This document shows, in pieces, positions 24,238-27,307 of a stretch of DNA of 27,307 bases (positions within the stretch are counted from its first letter, which is position 1; each line of letters begins with the position of its first letter). The DNA is from Planctomycetaceae bacterium (GTDB lineage Bacteria > Planctomycetota > Planctomycetia > Pirellulales > Thermoguttaceae): positions 1 to 27,307 of the forward strand of contig WRMR01000008.1 of NCBI GenBank assembly GCA_009776995.1, written 5' to 3'. A program made the position numbers and the translations under genes. The notes below the pieces were generated by a model that saw only the letters and a program-made list of their open reading frames with translations, did not search any database and was not told the origin of the DNA.

Positions 24238-24293
24238 CTCTTTGCGAGAAATTTCTTTCTGAACATTTTCTTCATGTACGGAATAGTTGTCTC

Positions 24294-25535
24294 TTAAAAA
24301 GCATGAATCAACGTGGAAACCGTCACCAGGACAATGGCGACCGCTGTTTCATAAGGAATCAACTTGAGCCGGTCACCGAGATTCATGCCGACGGAACCCG
24401 CTGTGGCGTGAAAAAAGGAACCGTGCGGCAAATGGTCAAGCACGGTGGCACCCGCGTGAATCATGGCCGCGCCTGCCAGTGCGGAAATCCCCATGGAAAG
24501 AAGGGATTGCGAAAATGCCTGACAAGCCACCGTGGTGCCGGCGGTTGTGGAAGCCGTTGCCGCACTCATCACGACGCCGGAAATCGGGGCCAGCAGAAAG
24601 CCGGGAAGCCCTGACACATTGATACTCTGGATGATTGCCGTTTTCAACGCGGATGCTTTAATGATTCCGGCCAGGGTGCCCGTACCCAACAGCAACATGG
24701 CCACCGGGGTCATTTTGCCGAGTCCGAACGTCATCCAGGCGTTGAGGCGTCGTATCTTTCCCATGGCCAAGCAACCGACGATTCCGCCGACAGGCAGTGC
24801 AACCAGAGGATCAACGTTGATTCCTGTTGTGGGACGCAGTGCCAAAAGTCCGATGGCGACCAGCGGGCCGATGATCGCCACAAAGAACGACGGCAGTTTT
24901 TGTTTGTCAGGGGCGTCAAAATGGGTGACGATTTCTCCGCGTTTTCGCAAAAGGGAGACCAGAAACGCGGTGAAAACAAGCCCGGCGATGGCCGGAACGA
25001 GATTCGCGAGCATCAATCGGGATATGTCCAACTGGAACTCCGCAGCCGCTGCAATCGTGTTGGGGTTCGGGGAAATGAGATTACCCGATTTGCCGCCCCC
25101 AATCATGGCAAGCAAAACTGCGCTGCGTGAAAACGACGCGTTTTTTGCAATGGAAAGCGCAATCGGCGAAACGGTAATCACGGCAATATCGATAAACACC
25201 CCGCACGCGGTCAACAGCATGGCGGAGACGGCCAGTGCGAACAGCGCGTATTGGTCGCCGCAAACGTTGACGATGGTTCGCGCGATTCGCGAGGCGGCAC
25301 CACTTTCGATCAACACACCGGCCAGCACTCCGGCGGTGATGATGCGCAACGTGGCGGGCATGATGTCTTTTGCCCCGTCGATCATCAGGGAAACGGTTTC
25401 CGGCAATCCCGCTCCACCGAATAGCCCACCGAGCAACGCCCCCAGTATCAAACTGTAAACGGGCGACACTTTGCCGATGATGAGAGCAATCGCCATCGAA
25501 AGCCCAAAAATCGCACCAAATGTTGTGATTTCCAT
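24294..25535 (-). CDS. GntP-family gluconate-type permease
   Basis: 413 residues, nearly all hydrophobic, with about 12 predicted membrane helices. The start FGAIFGLSMAIALIIGKVSP, the glycine-rich SLILGALLGGLFGGAG, SGNLISPNPNTIAAAAEF and ISGVVMSAATASTTAGTTVA are characteristic of the GntP/gluconate:H+ symporter family. The C-terminal LDHLPHGSFFHATAGSVGM segment is also a family feature. Length is slightly below the usual 440-450. It would import an aldonate or related sugar acid (gluconate, or perhaps glycerate or ketogluconate) by proton symport. The exact substrate is not readable. ATG 25535 is at the family N-terminus, with no clear ribosome site. It converges on the PstS-like gene. No gluconate kinase or regulator is next to it. 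Confidence 0.85.
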   Translation of the reverse strand: MEITTFGAIFGLSMAIALIIGKVSPVYSLILGALLGGLFGGAGLPETVSLMIDGAKDIMPATLRIITAGVLAGVLIESGAASRIARTIVNVCGDQYALFALAVSAMLLTACGVFIDIAVITVSPIALSIAKNASFSRSAVLLAMIGGGKSGNLISPNPNTIAAAAEFQLDISRLMLANLVPAIAGLVFTAFLVSLLRKRGEIVTHFDAPDKQKLPSFFVAIIGPLVAIGLLALRPTTGINVDPLVALPVGGIVGCLAMGKIRRLNAWMTFGLGKMTPVAMLLLGTGTLAGIIKASALKTAIIQSINVSGLPGFLLAPISGVVMSAATASTTAGTTVACQAFSQSLLSMGISALAGAAMIHAGATVLDHLPHGSFFHATAGSVGMNLGDRLKLIPYETAVAIVLVTVSTLIHAF

Positions 25536-25625
25536 GGTGTTGTTTCCAATGACGAAGGAACTTCAAGACTTGGGCAATTCTACTGCAACAGCAATTACTT
25601 GGCAACAGTGGAGGTTAATGGCCTT

Positions 25626-26975
25626 TCATTGCAAAGTGCGTTCCAGGATTTTCCGGGCATGGCATAACATGCGGTTTTTAATGATAAAATTCCAGACAGG
25701 TTCAAATTTTTTCCAACACCCGGCATAAATCAGATGTTTCCAACGCATTCGCATCGTTTCGTGGTGCCGTGAGCCTGAGCGGATATTGCACCATTTGTAA
25801 AACTCCCGGTATGCCCAATGATAACCTTCTTCAATTTCTCCGCATGACATGACGGGATGACGAAACACACTATGCCTTGTGTCATATTTCTTCCAGTCGC
25901 GGCAGATGATTCGTCCTTCCGATTCCAGTGTTTTCCAAAGTGACGTGTCCGGGTAAGGCGTCATGATATGGAACGTTGCAGTGGCTATGCCGTGATCCAA
26001 TGCCCAATAAGTGACATCCCTGAAAACATCTTTGGTGTCGTGATCCATGCCGAAGATGAAACTGCCGTTGATCATGATGCCAAGCGAATCAAGGCGTTTG
26101 ATCACGTCCCGGTAAGAACGTCCCAAATTGCTCGTTTTGCCGACCTGCGTGAGATTGTTCTTTTCAAGCGATTCGAAACCAATGAACGCACTGCGAAAAC
26201 CGGCCTGATATGCGAGTTCAATCAAATCATCACGCAAAATGGAATCCACAGTCACGGCCCCCTGGAACAGTCGTTTCATTCCGCGCATTTGACGGAATAA
26301 CTCACGGACCAATGGGCGGTCGGCAAAAAGGTGATCGTCAAGAAAATAAAGGTGACGCCCGGGCAAGCTCTCGATTTCCTGCAAAATGTGGTCGAGCCGG
26401 TAAGTGTAAAAATGCCTGCCGTCGCGATAAAACGAGTTGGAGTAACAGAAATCGCACCGGTTGACGCAACCCCGCGAAATCACAAGGGAATTCGGCACGA
26501 GATAGCGTTCCCGCCTGAACAGGTCACGACGCGGCCATAAACCGTTGACAAGGGAACGGTCGTTCGATTGATAAACATTTGTGTGAGACTTGTTTTTGAA
26601 CTCGCAAAGGAATCGGGCAAAACATTCCTCGCCGGGGCCGAGAAACACGACGTCGGCGTGTTGTTTTGCTTCTTCAGGAATCGCCGTCACGTGGAGTCCG
26701 CCCATCGCGACAAAGACGCCCCGTGAACGATACTGGTCCGCGATTTCGTAAGCACGATATGCGTTGGTGATATAAACCTGAATGACCACCAGGTCGGGCG
26801 AGTCCCCGATTTCAAGTTCTTCGACATGCTCATCAACAATCTCCGGTTCATCCCCCGGATCGCAATACGAAGCCAGTGTCGCAAGTCCCAACGGCGGGAA
26901 AAGGGAATACTTGATCGGACGCCAATAGGGACTTTTGGCTTCTTCAAGTGCCGGAAGGATGAACTTGATTTTCAT
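25626..26975 (-). CDS. B12-binding-type radical SAM protein
   Basis: 449 residues. The N-terminal cobalamin-binding-like Rossmann domain (1-125) has YSLFPPLGLATLASYC, DLVVIQVYITNAYRAYEIAD and MGGLHVTAIPEEAKQHADVV, with FLGPGEE. The usual DxHxxG cobalt-ligand His is not evident, as in many relatives. The radical SAM core opens with SRGCVNRCDFC (Cys170, Cys174, Cys177), binding the 4Fe-4S cluster. YFLDDHLFAD and FIGFESLEKNNL follow, as does the family segment FIFGMDHDTKD. The C-terminal region (about 370-449) resembles DUF4070. Related proteins include methylases and hopanoid-type enzymes, so the reaction is unassigned. ATG 26975 has no ribosome site and lies 8 bp after the stop of an IS66 remnant, whose DNA must therefore hold its promoter. 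Confidence 0.8.
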   Translation of the reverse strand: MKIKFILPALEEAKSPYWRPIKYSLFPPLGLATLASYCDPGDEPEIVDEHVEELEIGDSPDLVVIQVYITNAYRAYEIADQYRSRGVFVAMGGLHVTAIPEEAKQHADVVFLGPGEECFARFLCEFKNKSHTNVYQSNDRSLVNGLWPRRDLFRRERYLVPNSLVISRGCVNRCDFCYSNSFYRDGRHFYTYRLDHILQEIESLPGRHLYFLDDHLFADRPLVRELFRQMRGMKRLFQGAVTVDSILRDDLIELAYQAGFRSAFIGFESLEKNNLTQVGKTSNLGRSYRDVIKRLDSLGIMINGSFIFGMDHDTKDVFRDVTYWALDHGIATATFHIMTPYPDTSLWKTLESEGRIICRDWKKYDTRHSVFRHPVMSCGEIEEGYHWAYREFYKWCNIRSGSRHHETMRMRWKHLIYAGCWKKFEPVWNFIIKNRMLCHARKILERTLQ

Positions 26976-26983
26976 GAGTGCAG

Positions 26984-27307
26984 CTACAAACTGTTATTCG
27001 TCTCTTTTTCCTTCCAATCGCCGGATTTTGCGGTCGAAATCGGAAATATATTCCTTGTCTTGCCGCAATCGGGACAATGCGACAGTTCGAGCTTGACGAT
27101 TTCGTCAATCAACTCCGGCGCAAGCGGCTTGCGGAGATTTTGCTTGTAACCTTTTTGGGCACCGCGTTTCCTTTTGACCTTGCGTTTCGTTTTCTGATCG
27201 ACCGGCGGCTTGTCCTTCGGCGGTTTGACGATGTCCGACGACGGCGGCTTTGACGAGTTGGATGAATTTTTCCTGGCACCGGCAAGCTCGCTTTCGAGCT
27301 GGAGGAT
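26984..27307 (-). pseudogene. IS66-family transposase (TnpC) N-terminal remnant, runs off the window
   Basis: 107 residues, entering from beyond the window end. LESELAGARKNSSNSSKPPS is the leucine-zipper-to-linker signature of IS66 TnpC. A basic stretch (KTKRKVKRKRGAQKGYKQN) and PLAPELIDEIVKLELSHCPDCG follow, the start of the zinc-finger domain. After CPDCG the sequence (KTRNIFPISTAKSGDW) no longer fits the family and ends at TAG 26984, so the second zinc pair and the whole DDE domain are absent here. Probably a truncation. The true start lies outside. Confidence 0.75.

Overview
The window looks like accessory-rich chromosome from a planctomycete-type bacterium. This is inferred from gene content only, since there is no rRNA or marker gene to settle it. 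The indications are a secreted DUF1570-type metallopeptidase-like protein, a GldF-GldG fusion, a large secreted GH99/WbsX-like protein, several short intergenic palindromes of a kind I associate with planctomycetes, weak or absent Shine-Dalgarno sites on many genes, and many decayed insertion sequences. Base composition is moderate, without strong GC bias.

Layout. 1-1.4 kb: broken DDE transposase and palindromic repeats. 1.46-3.9 kb: a nucleoside-deoxyribosyltransferase-like enzyme, a decayed reading frame, a SHOCT-type membrane protein, a hairpin-array repeat and a small four-helix membrane protein. 4.0-6.8 kb: fused ABC-2 permease/GldG protein. 7.4-11.4 kb: two convergent secreted proteins (DUF1570-like and GH99-like). 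11.9-13.6 kb: a glucuronokinase-like GHMP kinase and a small TPR-like protein behind a consensus sigma-54 promoter. 13.98-14.99 kb: tRNA-Arg(ACG) and tRNA-Val(TAC) enclosing a gene-poor, repeat-rich stretch. 15.1-18.6 kb: a graveyard of a group II intron 3' end, STAND/WD40 fragments, an IS1595-type transposase, a DNA methyltransferase and an ISKra4-type transposase, all broken. 18.6-20.4 kb: HIT hydrolase and Gfo/Idh/MocA dehydrogenase. 20.6-22.1 kb: two more transposase remnants. 22.3-27.0 kb: PstS-like binding protein, GntP permease, B12-binding radical SAM protein. 27.0 kb to the end: IS66 remnant.

Most intact genes stand alone; no multi-gene operon is evident. A carbohydrate theme (GH99-like protein, glucuronokinase, Gfo/Idh/MocA dehydrogenase, gluconate-type permease) is consistent with a glycan-degrading heterotroph, but the genes are not adjacent and the link is inference. 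I found no intact new multi-gene system. The most unusual material is structural: the bounded hairpin array at 3131-3365, the 150 bp inverted-repeat element between the tRNAs, the sigma-54 promoter serving a tiny TPR gene, and the nested decay of defence-like genes by mobile elements.
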